Source of the DNA: Prolixibacteraceae bacterium | GTDB taxonomy: Bacteria > Bacteroidota > Bacteroidia > Bacteroidales > Prolixibacteraceae | Direction of reading: 5' to 3' | Length of the DNA: 51,608 nt | NCBI GenBank assembly: GCA_003457135.1 | Contig: DMSQ01000072.1 | Coordinates: forward strand, 1-51,608 | Part shown: one piece after another, positions 44,706 to 51,608 of the stretch | Position numbering within the stretch: the first letter of the stretch is position 1 | How the letters are laid out: each line of letters begins with the position of its first letter | Translations under genes and position numbers: made by a program | The notes under the pieces: model-generated | The model's database searches: none | What the model was told of the DNA's origin: nothing | Seen by the model: only the letters and a program-made list of their open reading frames with translations

Positions 44706-47700
44706 TTAGAATGACATATTAATTCCAAAAGAGAATGTTCTTGTCAATGGATATGAACCGGCGTCAATCCCTTGTGACAAGGCAGAATTACCAGATTGAT
44801 TTACTTCAGGATTATATCCGGGATATTTGGTTATAATAAATGCATTTTGGATATTGGAATAGACACGGACTTGACTTAGGCTCAGGTTCACCTTTTGCAG
44901 GATATTTTTTGGCAAGGAATACCCAAAAGAAATATTTTGACATTTAACAAAAGTCTGTTTAAATAGTAATGTACCTCTGTTTGGTGAATAATCCCATGAT
45001 TTCCGTGTTGGAGCAGCATACTTAGCGTCAGTCCTGTCAGGGCGCCAATAATTATTAAAATAGTCGTAAACTGTATTTGAAGTACCTGTTGACCTGGCCA
45101 TTAAACCTTCCATTCCTGTCATCATACGATCACCTCCCTGTACTCCGTTCATTATGATCGCCAGATCAAATCCTTTATATTCGAATGTATTCGTCATTCC
45201 CCAAACGAAATCAGGATTTGCTGATCCGATAATAGTATTATCATTTCCATCAATTATTCCATCAGCATTAACATCAGACATCTTAGGCGTACCGGGGGAT
45301 GAACGATATAACCAGTTAGGAACATTCGCATTGACAATAGGATTATTTTTAACATCTTCCCAATCTTTATAAGGACCGAGAAATTCGAGGCCCCATATAC
45401 CTGCCAATGGTTTACCTTCAATAGTATATGAATTATTACTTATTAATGGTCGATTTACCTGGCCGGTGCTTAATACCCTGTTCCTGAAATAAGATAAATT
45501 AAAGGTGGTTGACCAATTAAAATCACCACTAAAATTACGAGTCTTTATCAGATATTCAAAGCCGCGGTTGCGCATTGAACCAATGTTTACCATGTATGAA
45601 CCAAAGCCTGTAATTGTTGGCAACGGCATACTAAACAACATATCTTCAGTCTTCTTGTAAAAATAGTCGATACTAAGTGATATCCGGCTATTTAGAAGTT
45701 CAACATCGGTACCAAGGCTATAGTCAGTTGTTGATTCCCAGCCCAGGGCTGAGTTGGATACTCTCCCGTCAACATAGCCTGGGGATAATTTTGAACTCGA
45801 TCCTAAAACATATGAAGTTGCAACAAGGGTACTTAAAGCATCGTAACTGCCTATTCCTGAGTTACCTATAATTCCCCAACCTCCACGGATTTTTACATCG
45901 TTGAGATATTGTTTGAGAGGAGAAAAGAATGATTCGTCGGAGATACGCCATGCTGCAGAAATTGAAGGGAAAATACCCCATTTCTTATCGGCACCAAATT
46001 TTGAAGAGCCATCGCGCCGAATACTTCCAGTCAGATAGTATTTCCCCTCGTAATTGTACATAGCCCTGGCAAAACTTCCGATCATTGTCTGTGAGGATCG
46101 GTAAGTTGCTGCATCATTCTGGGCACTTAATACTGTAACTGCCTGATTCAATGTAGAAACAATGTCAGTTGGGAAATCATATTTTCTAATAAAAGTGCTT
46201 CTATATGATGATTCTTCAGCAGAATAACCTAACATTGCATTGACAGTGTGTTTGCCAAAAATGTGATTGTAAGTTAAAAAGCTTTGCGAATTCCAATACA
46301 ACCGGGACGTTATATTATTTATCCCCTGAGATCTGCTGGTTCTGTTATTCCATTGTGGATAAGCTGTCGGCAAAAAAAAGTTACGCTCCCAATTTCTAAA
46401 TTCTGTATGAAGCTCCGAACGGAGAACAAGGTCTTTGGTAATATTTATTTCACCGAATAATGTTGAGAGGTTCTTGGCTGTCCTTCTGTTATCCTTTGCT
46501 ATGTTGTTAACCAGAGGATTAATAGAGCCGTACATGTTCCATTCTCTCCAATCACCTTGAATTTCGCCCAAATATTTAGGTTTTCCATTTTCATCGTATG
46601 GTGCATATATCGGAGGCATGGAAACCATGGAATAAAACATGCCCTCAACATTATTCATTACATCGAGGTTTTCGAATGAAGGAGCAAGCAATAAACCTGT
46701 TTTCATCCAGTTATTGATTTTTAATTCAACATTAGCCCTGAAAGAAAATCGGTTATAACCCGTCTCACTAACAATTCCTTCCTGATTAAAATACCCTCCG
46801 GAAACCATATATTTTATATTCTCAGTACCCCCTGCTGTAGAAATTTGAAAGTCCTGGACCTTTCCAACCTGAGTACCTACTTTCTGCCAGTCTGTGTCAT
46901 ATGGTTGCGCCTTAGTTTCATCCGAGACCGTGATCCAGCGGTTTATTCGAAAATCTCCGGCCGCTGCAGCCCCTGTAATCCATTCATGATCACTAGAGTA
47001 TAGTTGCCAGTTGCGTATTCTGGTTGCATTGTCATCAGTCCATGACCATTGGGGGGCATTAGGATTATCGGATCCATAGTTCGGACTGTCAACAAGGTAT
47101 GCATTAGCACGGGAATCATCAAGGAATTTCAAAAAATCTTCCCTGTTCAATGGTTCCATCCTGTTTGTCATCTGTTCGACACCATTACTAAAATTTATAT
47201 TAATGGTGGGTTTTCCTAGTTTTCCTTTCTTAGTTGTGATAATAATAACACCATTAGCTGCCTGTGCACCATAGATTGCGCTGGAGGATGCGTCTTTAAG
47301 CACTTCAATAGTTTCAATATCAGCAGTATTTATAGAGTTCAGTGGATTTTCACTTTGATTAAAACCGTCTTGAAGTGGAAATCCATCTATAACTATTAAA
47401 GGATCGTTAGTAGCATTAATTGAATTTATCCCACGGATAACAATATTTGTCCCTCCCCCCGGGGCATTATTGTTGTTTGAAATCCTGACACCTGCCATCT
47501 GACCGGAAATAGCAGAAGCAAAATTTGCAACAGGCTTATCTTTTAGTCTTTCCATAGGAACAGAAGAAATTGATGAAGAAACATCTCTTTTCTTTTGTGT
47601 ACCGTAACCAATAGCAACAACCTCATCAATACCAATGGTTTCTTCAGCTAATGTCACATTAATTGTAGTTTTTTTTCCGACAACAATTTCTTGCGATTTC

Positions 47701-48260
47701 ATCCCTACAAATGAAAACTGCAAAGATGTATTCGCCGGAATATTATCCAGTGAATAATTTCCGTTGGTATCAGTAATGGTTCCATTAGTTGTACCTTTAA
47801 TAAGTACTGTTACCCCCGGCAGTGCAACTCCACTATTGTCAGTTACTTTACCTGACACGCCTTGTTTCTGTTGTTCTATAAAAGTTTCAGAGTCCTTGGG
47901 TAAGATAATTATTACATCTCCATTAATTGTGTATGACAATTCCGTATTCCGAAGAATTTTGTCGAGAATTTCCGTTACCTTCTTTTCACGAAAAATTCCT
48001 GAGACTACGTTTTCAGAGTTAATTGACTCATCTTTGTAGATAAACGAGAATTCAGTTTGGTCTTCAAGTTTCTGAAGCACTTCTTTTAAGGTATTGTTAT
48101 CAAACTGGAGGTTAAACCGCTTGTTTTGCGCTTGTGAAACAACGGCGTACGACTGTAACATAAACCCTAACATAAACACGAATAGCAGTTTCATAATCAA
48201 TAAAATTTTCTTTTGCTGGAAAGATGAAGCCCTTCCGTTGATCCAATTGTTTTTTTTCAT
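44706..48260 (-). CDS. susC: SusC/RagA family TonB-dependent outer-membrane transporter
   Basis: 1184 residues. Signal segment at about 20-45, then an STN (secretin/TonB short N-terminal) domain at about 50-130 (F-N-L-Q-F-D-N-N-T-L-K-E-V-L-Q-K-L), a carboxypeptidase-regulatory-like domain at about 135-210 (G-V-S-G-K-V-T-D-N-S-G-V-A-L-P-G-V-T-V), the plug from about 215 with V-V-A-I-G-Y-G-T-Q-K-K-R-D-V and V-I-D-G-F-P-L, and the barrel ending in T-F-S-F-G-I-N-M-S-F with the usual terminal Phe. The STN domain marks it as regulated through the FecR/ECF sigma pair encoded upstream. It imports oligosaccharide with energy from TonB. Confidence 0.97.
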   Translation of the reverse strand: MKKNNWINGRASSFQQKKILLIMKLLFVFMLGFMLQSYAVVSQAQNKRFNLQFDNNTLKEVLQKLEDQTEFSFIYKDESINSENVVSGIFREKKVTEILDKILRNTELSYTINGDVIIILPKDSETFIEQQKQGVSGKVTDNSGVALPGVTVLIKGTTNGTITDTNGNYSLDNIPANTSLQFSFVGMKSQEIVVGKKTTINVTLAEETIGIDEVVAIGYGTQKKRDVSSSISSVPMERLKDKPVANFASAISGQMAGVRISNNNNAPGGGTNIVIRGINSINATNDPLIVIDGFPLQDGFNQSENPLNSINTADIETIEVLKDASSSAIYGAQAANGVIIITTKKGKLGKPTININFSNGVEQMTNRMEPLNREDFLKFLDDSRANAYLVDSPNYGSDNPNAPQWSWTDDNATRIRNWQLYSSDHEWITGAAAAGDFRINRWITVSDETKAQPYDTDWQKVGTQVGKVQDFQISTAGGTENIKYMVSGGYFNQEGIVSETGYNRFSFRANVELKINNWMKTGLLLAPSFENLDVMNNVEGMFYSMVSMPPIYAPYDENGKPKYLGEIQGDWREWNMYGSINPLVNNIAKDNRRTAKNLSTLFGEINITKDLVLRSELHTEFRNWERNFFLPTAYPQWNNRTSRSQGINNITSRLYWNSQSFLTYNHIFGKHTVNAMLGYSAEESSYRSTFIRKYDFPTDIVSTLNQAVTVLSAQNDAATYRSSQTMIGSFARAMYNYEGKYYLTGSIRRDGSSKFGADKKWGIFPSISAAWRISDESFFSPLKQYLNDVKIRGGWGIIGNSGIGSYDALSTLVATSYVLGSSSKLSPGYVDGRVSNSALGWESTTDYSLGTDVELLNSRISLSIDYFYKKTEDMLFSMPLPTITGFGSYMVNIGSMRNRGFEYLIKTRNFSGDFNWSTTFNLSYFRNRVLSTGQVNRPLISNNSYTIEGKPLAGIWGLEFLGPYKDWEDVKNNPIVNANVPNWLYRSSPGTPKMSDVNADGIIDGNDNTIIGSANPDFVWGMTNTFEYKGFDLAIIMNGVQGGDRMMTGMEGLMARSTGTSNTVYDYFNNYWRPDRTDAKYAAPTRKSWDYSPNRGTLLFKQTFVKCQNISFGYSLPKNILQKVNLSLSQVRVYSNIQNAFIITKYPGYNPEVNQSGNSALSQGIDAGSYPLTRTFSFGINMSF

Positions 48261-48315
48261 ACTTTTGGCATGTTTGTGATTAATTAATTAATTGACAGTT
48301 AACACGGACTTACTG

Positions 48316-48343
48316 AATGGGGAATGGTGGGCATTCCCCATTT
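48316..48343. terminator. Strong hairpin between fecR and susC
   Basis: An 11-bp stem (A-A-T-G-G-G-G-A-A-T-G paired with its complement) with a GTGGG loop. A T-run follows on the plus strand only. On the minus strand, in which the genes are read, there is no T-run after it, so it is more likely a hairpin in the fecR-susC leader than a true stop; a plus-strand terminator is the alternative. Confidence 0.4.
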
Positions 48344-48369
48344 TTTCTTTTGTATACTTTCTTTTTCTA

Positions 48370-49371
48370 TTATTTCTTTACTATTACAAATGTTCGAAAA
48401 TCGCTTCTTGAATACCGGATTGGAAGCGTCATCTGAAATGTATTCAATACCTGCCAGATTGTTTCCTCGTTTTTAAAAATACCTGAATATACAATTCGAT
48501 TTAATTCAGGATTTCTGACTATAATATCCACATCATACCAATGCTCCAGTCGAACAACCAATTCCTTAAATGTAATCTGGTCAAAATCAAAGATGCCGTC
48601 TTTCCACTGTGCTTTTTGGCTGGCATTCGTTTTAATAATTGAAAATTTATTGTCAGAAAAAGTGAGAGTTTGCCCTGGTACAACCGGAATATGTTGTCCC
48701 CCTTTTTGAATTTCAATCTTACCTTCAATCAGTGAGGTTTCAGTTCTATTAAAATCCGAATAAGCCATTATATTGAATTTGGTTCCCAATACCCGGACGT
48801 TGTAATCATTAGTTTTAACTGTAAATGGTTCGCCTTCAAATTTAGCCACTTCAAAATAAGCTTCTCCGTTCAATTTTATTTCACGGTTGCCTTCCATAAA
48901 ATTACTTGGATATGAAATGCTTGATTCAGAATTTACCCACACTTTGGAGCCATCAGGAAGTATCAGTTGTGACTTTTCGCCGCGTGAAACTTTTGTTTCA
49001 AACCAAGCTAATTCAGTTTTTGGGGCGTTGTTTTGGATTGTTAGGTAAGCAATCGAAAAACCGGCTATTGCTGCTATCAAAAGCATAGCAGCAATATGCA
49101 AAAGTGGAAAATATATTCTTTTGACTCCCAACGTAAGTTTTGAATTGAATTGTTGGTTAATTGTTAATTTACTTTGAAGCTCAGAAAAGGAACTTTCCAA
49201 AAGCGGGTGTTCCATTTTTTGCGGATCTAAACTCGATTTGATCTGAAAAAAATAAAGTCTATTTTTTTCATCGAGCTTCATCCAATTTACTATTTCAGCT
49301 TCATCATCAGCAGGTAATTGGCCGTTAAAGTAGCTATTTATTTTTCTTTTTATTGTATCGTTCTCATTCAT
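48370..49371 (-). CDS. FecR family anti-sigma factor/signal transducer
   Basis: About 333 residues from M-N-E-N-D-T; a start five codons further up (49386) is possible. The cytoplasmic N-terminal part (1-85) contacts the sigma factor, one membrane segment follows (H-I-A-A-M-L-L-I-A-A-I-A-G-F-S-I-A-Y), then the periplasmic FecR domain (R-G-E-K-S-Q-L-I-L-P-D-G-S-K-V-W-V-N-S-E-S and F-N-I-M-A-Y) and a C-terminal DUF4974 domain (F-K-E-L-V-V-R-L-E-H-W-Y-D-V-D-I). It passes the SusC STN signal to the sigma factor. It lies 181 bp downstream of the sigma gene, with its own predicted promoter. Confidence 0.93.
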   Translation of the reverse strand: MNENDTIKRKINSYFNGQLPADDEAEIVNWMKLDEKNRLYFFQIKSSLDPQKMEHPLLESSFSELQSKLTINQQFNSKLTLGVKRIYFPLLHIAAMLLIAAIAGFSIAYLTIQNNAPKTELAWFETKVSRGEKSQLILPDGSKVWVNSESSISYPSNFMEGNREIKLNGEAYFEVAKFEGEPFTVKTNDYNVRVLGTKFNIMAYSDFNRTETSLIEGKIEIQKGGQHIPVVPGQTLTFSDNKFSIIKTNASQKAQWKDGIFDFDQITFKELVVRLEHWYDVDIIVRNPELNRIVYSGIFKNEETIWQVLNTFQMTLPIRYSRSDFRTFVIVKK

Positions 49372-49421
49372 ATATAATGGTTTCATATATGTAACACCTG
49401 GAAACTGCTTTCACCCTACCT

Positions 49422-49453
49422 CAAACTTATTGAAAAATGCAAAATATTTCAAC
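49422..49453 (-). promoter_or_regulatory. Predicted Bacteroidetes-type promoter before fecR
   Basis: On the minus strand GTTG (complement of 49450-49453), 20 bp, then TAAGTTTG (complement of 49422-49429), which fits the TAnnTTTG -7 box exactly. The -33 element differs from TTTG by one base. It lies about 50 bp before the fecR start. Confidence 0.5.
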
Positions 49454-49552
49454 CAATCAGAAATTTAAAGAAGAATGGAAGGAATTAATCAAGAATGGGA
49501 ACTGCAATTGTAATTGTAAAAGAAATTATAGATTTTAGTTTTTCAGCAGAAC

Positions 49553-50158
49553 TTATTTTAATCCTCCAAAAACGAGCAGAATAATATGTATTGGAAGATA
49601 ATCAGGGAAGTTATCTCTGTAAATTTGAAGTGCTTTTGAAATATGTTTCTCAACGGATTTGACACTAATTTCCAATTGATCAGCAATCTCTCGATTCTTT
49701 AGTCCATCGATCCGACTTAGATAAAAAATTGAAAAGCATTTGTTTGGGAGGGAATTCATCACTTTAAGAATTTTTTGTTCCAGTTCCTTTTCGATCAAAA
49801 GATAGGGTTCATTTCCCACCATGTCTATATAATAGAGTTCTTCACCTAAATATTGATCCTTCACCTTCGATTTCAAGTTGTCAACTACTTTAATATGCCG
49901 AATATAATTCAGACTGGCATTACGAACCATTTGATAAATAAACGCCTCGGGATTTTCGATATTTAATGAATTTCGAGTTTCCCATATTTTAATAAAAACA
50001 TTTTGAACTAAATCTTTCGCCAAACCGCTATCATTAATCATCTTGAATGAAAAAGCAAGCAATCGCGGAAAATACAACTTGTAAATCTTCTCAAAAGCTT
50101 GGTCGTCTCCATTTGCAAGAGAAAGAAACAATTCGATATGATTTACATTTTCTTTCAA
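49553..50158 (-). CDS. ECF-type RNA polymerase sigma factor
   Basis: 201 residues. Sigma region 2 at about 20-90 (F-E-K-I-Y-K-L-Y-F-P-R-L-L-A-F-S, then L-V-Q-N-V-F-I-K-I-W-E-T-R) and region 4 at about 135-190 (L-P-N-K-C-F-S-I-F-Y-L-S-R-I-D-G-L-K-N-R-E-I-A, then S-V-K-S-V-E-K-H-I). The first usable start codon is TTG (minus-strand complement of 50156-50158); no in-frame ATG lies close upstream or before region 2. It directs transcription of the downstream susCD genes when released by FecR. Confidence 0.92.
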   Translation of the reverse strand: MKENVNHIELFLSLANGDDQAFEKIYKLYFPRLLAFSFKMINDSGLAKDLVQNVFIKIWETRNSLNIENPEAFIYQMVRNASLNYIRHIKVVDNLKSKVKDQYLGEELYYIDMVGNEPYLLIEKELEQKILKVMNSLPNKCFSIFYLSRIDGLKNREIADQLEISVKSVEKHISKALQIYRDNFPDYLPIHIILLVFGGLK

Positions 50159-50349
50159 TTGATAGTTACCTTGAAATAATAATTGCGAATATACAAAGAA
50201 AGCAAATGATTGGATATTCCCATAAAATAATGGCTATTGAATAGCCAATAAAAACATATATAAGAAAGCGCGAAAAAATTTAGGCGCGAAGTGGGTTCCT
50301 GAATTTTTCCGGATTATTTTTCTCCAAAAACCTGAAAATAAAGCAATAA

Positions 50350-50381
50350 CAGAATCAAATCCATTTTCGGATTTGATTCTG
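50350..50381. terminator. 13-bp perfect hairpin
   Basis: CAGAATCAAATCC and GGATTTGATTCTG with an ATTTTC loop. There is no T-run on either side, so it is at most a weak or factor-assisted terminator. It lies about 190 bp upstream of the sigma gene and may end transcription arriving from the accessory genes on the right. Confidence 0.4.
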
Positions 50382-50458
50382 TGTTGAACCACCCGAGCGT
50401 GCCCTATGCTTTCAGGCAGAAAAAAAGGCAGAAAATGCGGATATATGACGCTCCACAC

Positions 50459-50563
50459 AGCCACACAATAGCCACTATTCTGCCAAATATCAGCCATCTT
50501 TCTGCAAGTTAGTAGGCTCTATTCTGCCAAATAGCAGCCGCCACCAAGCCACACAATAGCCAC
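50459..50563. repeat. Two interleaved short direct repeats
   Basis: AGCCACACAATAGCCAC occurs at 50459-50475 and 50547-50563; TATTCTGCCAAATA followed by T/G-CAGCC occurs at 50476-50495 and 50520-50539. The order is swapped in the second copy. Confidence 0.8.
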
Positions 50564-50742
50564 CACAGCAAATGTCAGATTCAGTCCTTACTTGTACCGC
50601 TTCAGTCCTGATGCTGGTCGTTCAACCGAAGGAGTACTTTTTGCGAAGCAAAATAAAAGCTTATCAACTTATCAGGATGAATGTTAAATTTTTTTGCTCG
50701 TATGAAAGGAGAGAAAATAAAATTTAGCAGAAACCGGATGTG

Positions 50743-50952
50743 TTGATTCCATATAAAATCAGATAGCTGATCCGAAGGATGTGCTATTTGATTGGTGAAT
50801 CAGGCCTGGGAGGTGGCAAGACCTGTGTTCTGTGTTAATGGAATCAAAGGAGTTAATATAGAACTTAGTCCGTCAGCCGACGGATGGCGATGAAGATAGT
50901 TTGGTTACCAAATGGATTAGCACGGAGTGCAGCTATCCTTTATCAGGATAGC
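50743..50952. ncRNA. Candidate structured RNA or folded DNA element (unidentified)
   Basis: A dense run of perfect short stems: TTGATTCCAT (50743-50752) pairs with ATGGAATCAA (50838-50847) and encloses ATCAG-ATAG-CTGAT (50758-50771). Downstream come CCGTC-AGCC-GACGG (50870-50883), TTTGG-TTA-CCAAA (50900-50912) and GCTATCCT-TTATC-AGGATAGC (50932-50952). No known RNA family was recognised and the strand is not decided. The last hairpin overlaps the 3' end of the small minus-strand frame at 50917-51111. Confidence 0.4.
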
Positions 50953-51111
50953 GGGAATTAGGTGCGTTTGAAATGAGTGAGCCTTACGTTCTTCAATCGT
51001 TTGTGCTTTGTTCTGATTGTAATCTTCGTAATTATTCAGCTTGATTTTAGGGGAGCAAATGTCTTGGCGTTCTGGGTTAGCGACTAAAAAAGAGGAAAAG
51101 CCTCTTTTCAT
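50917..51111 (-). CDS. Small protein of unknown function (64 aa)
   Basis: 64 residues, basic to neutral, ending D-S-C-T-P-C. It has no recognised domain. Its ATG overlaps the stop of the 49-residue gene upstream as TAATG, which argues for translational coupling and for it being real. Its last codons include the GCTATCCT hairpin, so the 3' end may instead belong to an RNA structure. Confidence 0.45.
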   Translation of the reverse strand: MKRGFSSFLVANPERQDICSPKIKLNNYEDYNQNKAQTIEERKAHSFQTHLIPAILIKDSCTPC

Positions 51112-51260
51112 TACAATCCTGGATCAGCATCTGAATATGAATCATCACCATGATCGTTACCACCAAGATCATCATCCTGATTACAATCATCAAAATCGTC
51201 GTTGTATGATGAACACGCTGAACAATCACCATCTGGTCTAACACAATTTTTTGAGAACAT
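51111..51260 (-). CDS. 49-residue Asp-rich, Cys-containing small protein
   Basis: Short ORF: M-F-S-K-N-C-V-R-P-D-G-D-C-S-A-C-S-S-Y-N, then strings of Asp with Gly and Ser (D-D-F-D-D-C, Q-D-D-D-L-G-G-N-D). Four Cys (residues 6, 13, 16, 26), including C-S-A-C, suggest a metal or disulfide site. It lies 11 bp after the J-domain gene and overlaps the next gene by one base. No family is recognised. It belongs with the accessory small-gene cluster. Confidence 0.5.
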   Translation of the reverse strand: MFSKNCVRPDGDCSACSSYNDDFDDCNQDDDLGGNDHGDDSYSDADPGL

Positions 51261-51271
51261 AGCTTTAAGTT

Positions 51272-51457
51272 TTAATTAACGTAATTTGCTTTTGATTGAG
51301 ATTCAACTTTTTCGGAACCCCAGGCATCCCGCATATCATCCATTATAACCTGCATGAATGCTGTATCACCACCCTTGTCCGGATGATAGATAAAAGCAAG
51401 GCGACGGTATTCCTTGCGTAATTCATCCAACGTTTTAATACCCTCGAAAAACTTCAT
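51272..51457 (-). CDS. Short J-domain (DnaJ-like) protein
   Basis: 61 residues, consisting almost entirely of a J domain: L-R-K-E-Y-R-R-L-A-F-I-Y-H-P-D-K-G-G-D with the essential H-P-D triad, which stimulates the ATPase of an Hsp70. The rest of DnaJ (G/F, zinc-finger and C-terminal domains) is absent, and helix I is short. Free J-domain mini-proteins of this kind are typical of phages and integrative elements in Bacteroidetes. It is probably the first gene of the three-gene cluster, with about 60 bp of leader. Confidence 0.75.
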   Translation of the reverse strand: MKFFEGIKTLDELRKEYRRLAFIYHPDKGGDTAFMQVIMDDMRDAWGSEKVESQSKANYVN

Positions 51458-51516
51458 TTGATTTCACTACTGCCCTGTAGATTTTTATAGGCATCCTTCG
51501 ATTAACTCAGGGAACA

Positions 51517-51608
51517 TTAGGATTTTTGAACTAGCGCTAAGTGTTGTTTAGGTAATACAGGTCCGGGAAATTCAAACCCTTGACTTTTCCGGGATGCGAT
51601 TAATAGAT
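51517..51608 (-). CDS. Possible C-terminal end of a gene running off the window
   Basis: An open minus-strand frame enters from the right edge and ends at TAA (51517-51519) after 29 residues (L-L-I-A-S-R-K-S-Q-G-F-E-F-P-G-P ... L-A-L-V-Q-K-S). Too short to identify; it could be chance. Confidence 0.25.
   Translation of the reverse strand, partial: LLIASRKSQGFEFPGPVLPKQHLALVQKS

Larger units (their letters stand above)
50159..50916. other. About 760-bp stretch without a convincing gene
   Basis: It holds the leader of the sigma gene, a 13-bp hairpin (50350-50381), short direct repeats (50459-50563), a small hairpin TTTTGC-GAA-GCAAAA (50639-50653) and the first part of a possible structured RNA (50743-50952). 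An 87-codon minus-strand frame at 50234-50497 overlaps the hairpin and repeats and looks accidental. Confidence 0.6.

Noticed and set aside
50234..50497. 87-codon minus-strand open frame
   Set aside because: It runs through the 13-bp hairpin and the direct repeats, and its W-Q-N type segment is just the translated repeat; no domain or ribosome site is seen.
50459..50563. Short repeats considered as a CRISPR array
   Set aside because: Only two copies, 14-17 bp long, with swapped order and no regular spacer; no cas genes in the window.
50743..50952. Group II intron or retron RNA
   Set aside because: No reverse transcriptase gene in the window and no recognisable domain V or branching-G pattern; left as an unidentified structure.
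51041..51241. 66-codon plus-strand His/Asp-rich frame
   Set aside because: Its His-rich run is the antisense of the Asp-codon strings in the 49-residue minus-strand gene, which has better spacing to its neighbours.

Overview
The window looks like a chromosomal segment of a Bacteroidota (Bacteroidetes) organism, probably of the Bacteroidales/Marinilabiliales type. The evidence is AT-rich DNA, a SusC/SusD pair with an ECF sigma factor and a FecR anti-sigma factor, promoters of the Bacteroidetes form (TTTG ... TAnnTTTG), and many small secreted or lipoprotein carbohydrate genes. No rRNA, tRNA or CRISPR array was seen. From about 50.2 kb down to 2.3 kb every convincing gene lies on the minus strand; the only convincing plus-strand gene is an IS transposase.

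Read in the direction of transcription (right to left), the layout is as follows. (1) 50.3-51.6 kb is accessory DNA: a J-domain mini-protein, a 49-residue Asp/Cys-rich protein and a 64-residue protein in a tight cluster, next to a stretch with several perfect hairpins that may be a structured RNA, and then short direct repeats. (2) 41.7-50.2 kb is a polysaccharide utilisation locus: ECF sigma, FecR, SusC, SusD, a SusE-position lipoprotein and a GH16 endo-glucanase-type enzyme. (3) 26.5-41.5 kb holds a DUF5107/TPR protein, a 3-keto-disaccharide hydrolase-type lipoprotein (DUF1080), three Gfo/Idh/MocA oxidoreductases with twin-arginine leaders, a uroporphyrinogen-decarboxylase-like protein, a right-handed beta-helix protein, a secreted TIM-barrel isomerase-type protein, a ThuA-like protein and two secreted proteins of unknown function. 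(4) 23.99-25.1 kb is alanine dehydrogenase. (5) 7.96-23.6 kb is one long, tightly packed operon led by a GntR/UTRA regulator with a perfect 20-bp palindrome over its predicted transcription start. It encodes a 2-oxo-acid-dehydrogenase-type E1 alpha, E1 beta and E2, a class II aldolase, a HAD phosphatase, a fructose-6-phosphate-aldolase-type transaldolase, a PfkB kinase, a FucI/AraA-like isomerase, a Gfo/Idh/MocA dehydrogenase, a TIM-barrel isomerase, an MFS sugar transporter, an FG-GAP/TIM-barrel fusion and a secreted protein. (6) 4.4-7.5 kb has a lipoprotein and a CocE/NonD-type hydrolase. (7) 1-4.3 kb is a large sensor kinase gene split by an IS982-like insertion.

A working model, which is inference: the SusCD system and GH16 enzyme bind and import oligosaccharides; the exported oxidoreductases, isomerase, ThuA and DUF1080 proteins act on glycosides in the periplasm by oxidation at a sugar carbon followed by elimination or hydrolysis; and the GntR operon imports the resulting unusual monosaccharide and carries it through isomerase, kinase and aldolase steps to a product that a dedicated lipoamide-dependent dehydrogenase oxidises.

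Several spots show decay. A remnant of a C69-type dipeptidase and a duplicated scrap of a neighbouring lipoprotein gene lie in 7.5-7.96 kb. A frameshifted remnant of another secreted protein lies just downstream of alanine dehydrogenase. An open reading stretch without a start lies between the DUF5107 and GH16 genes.
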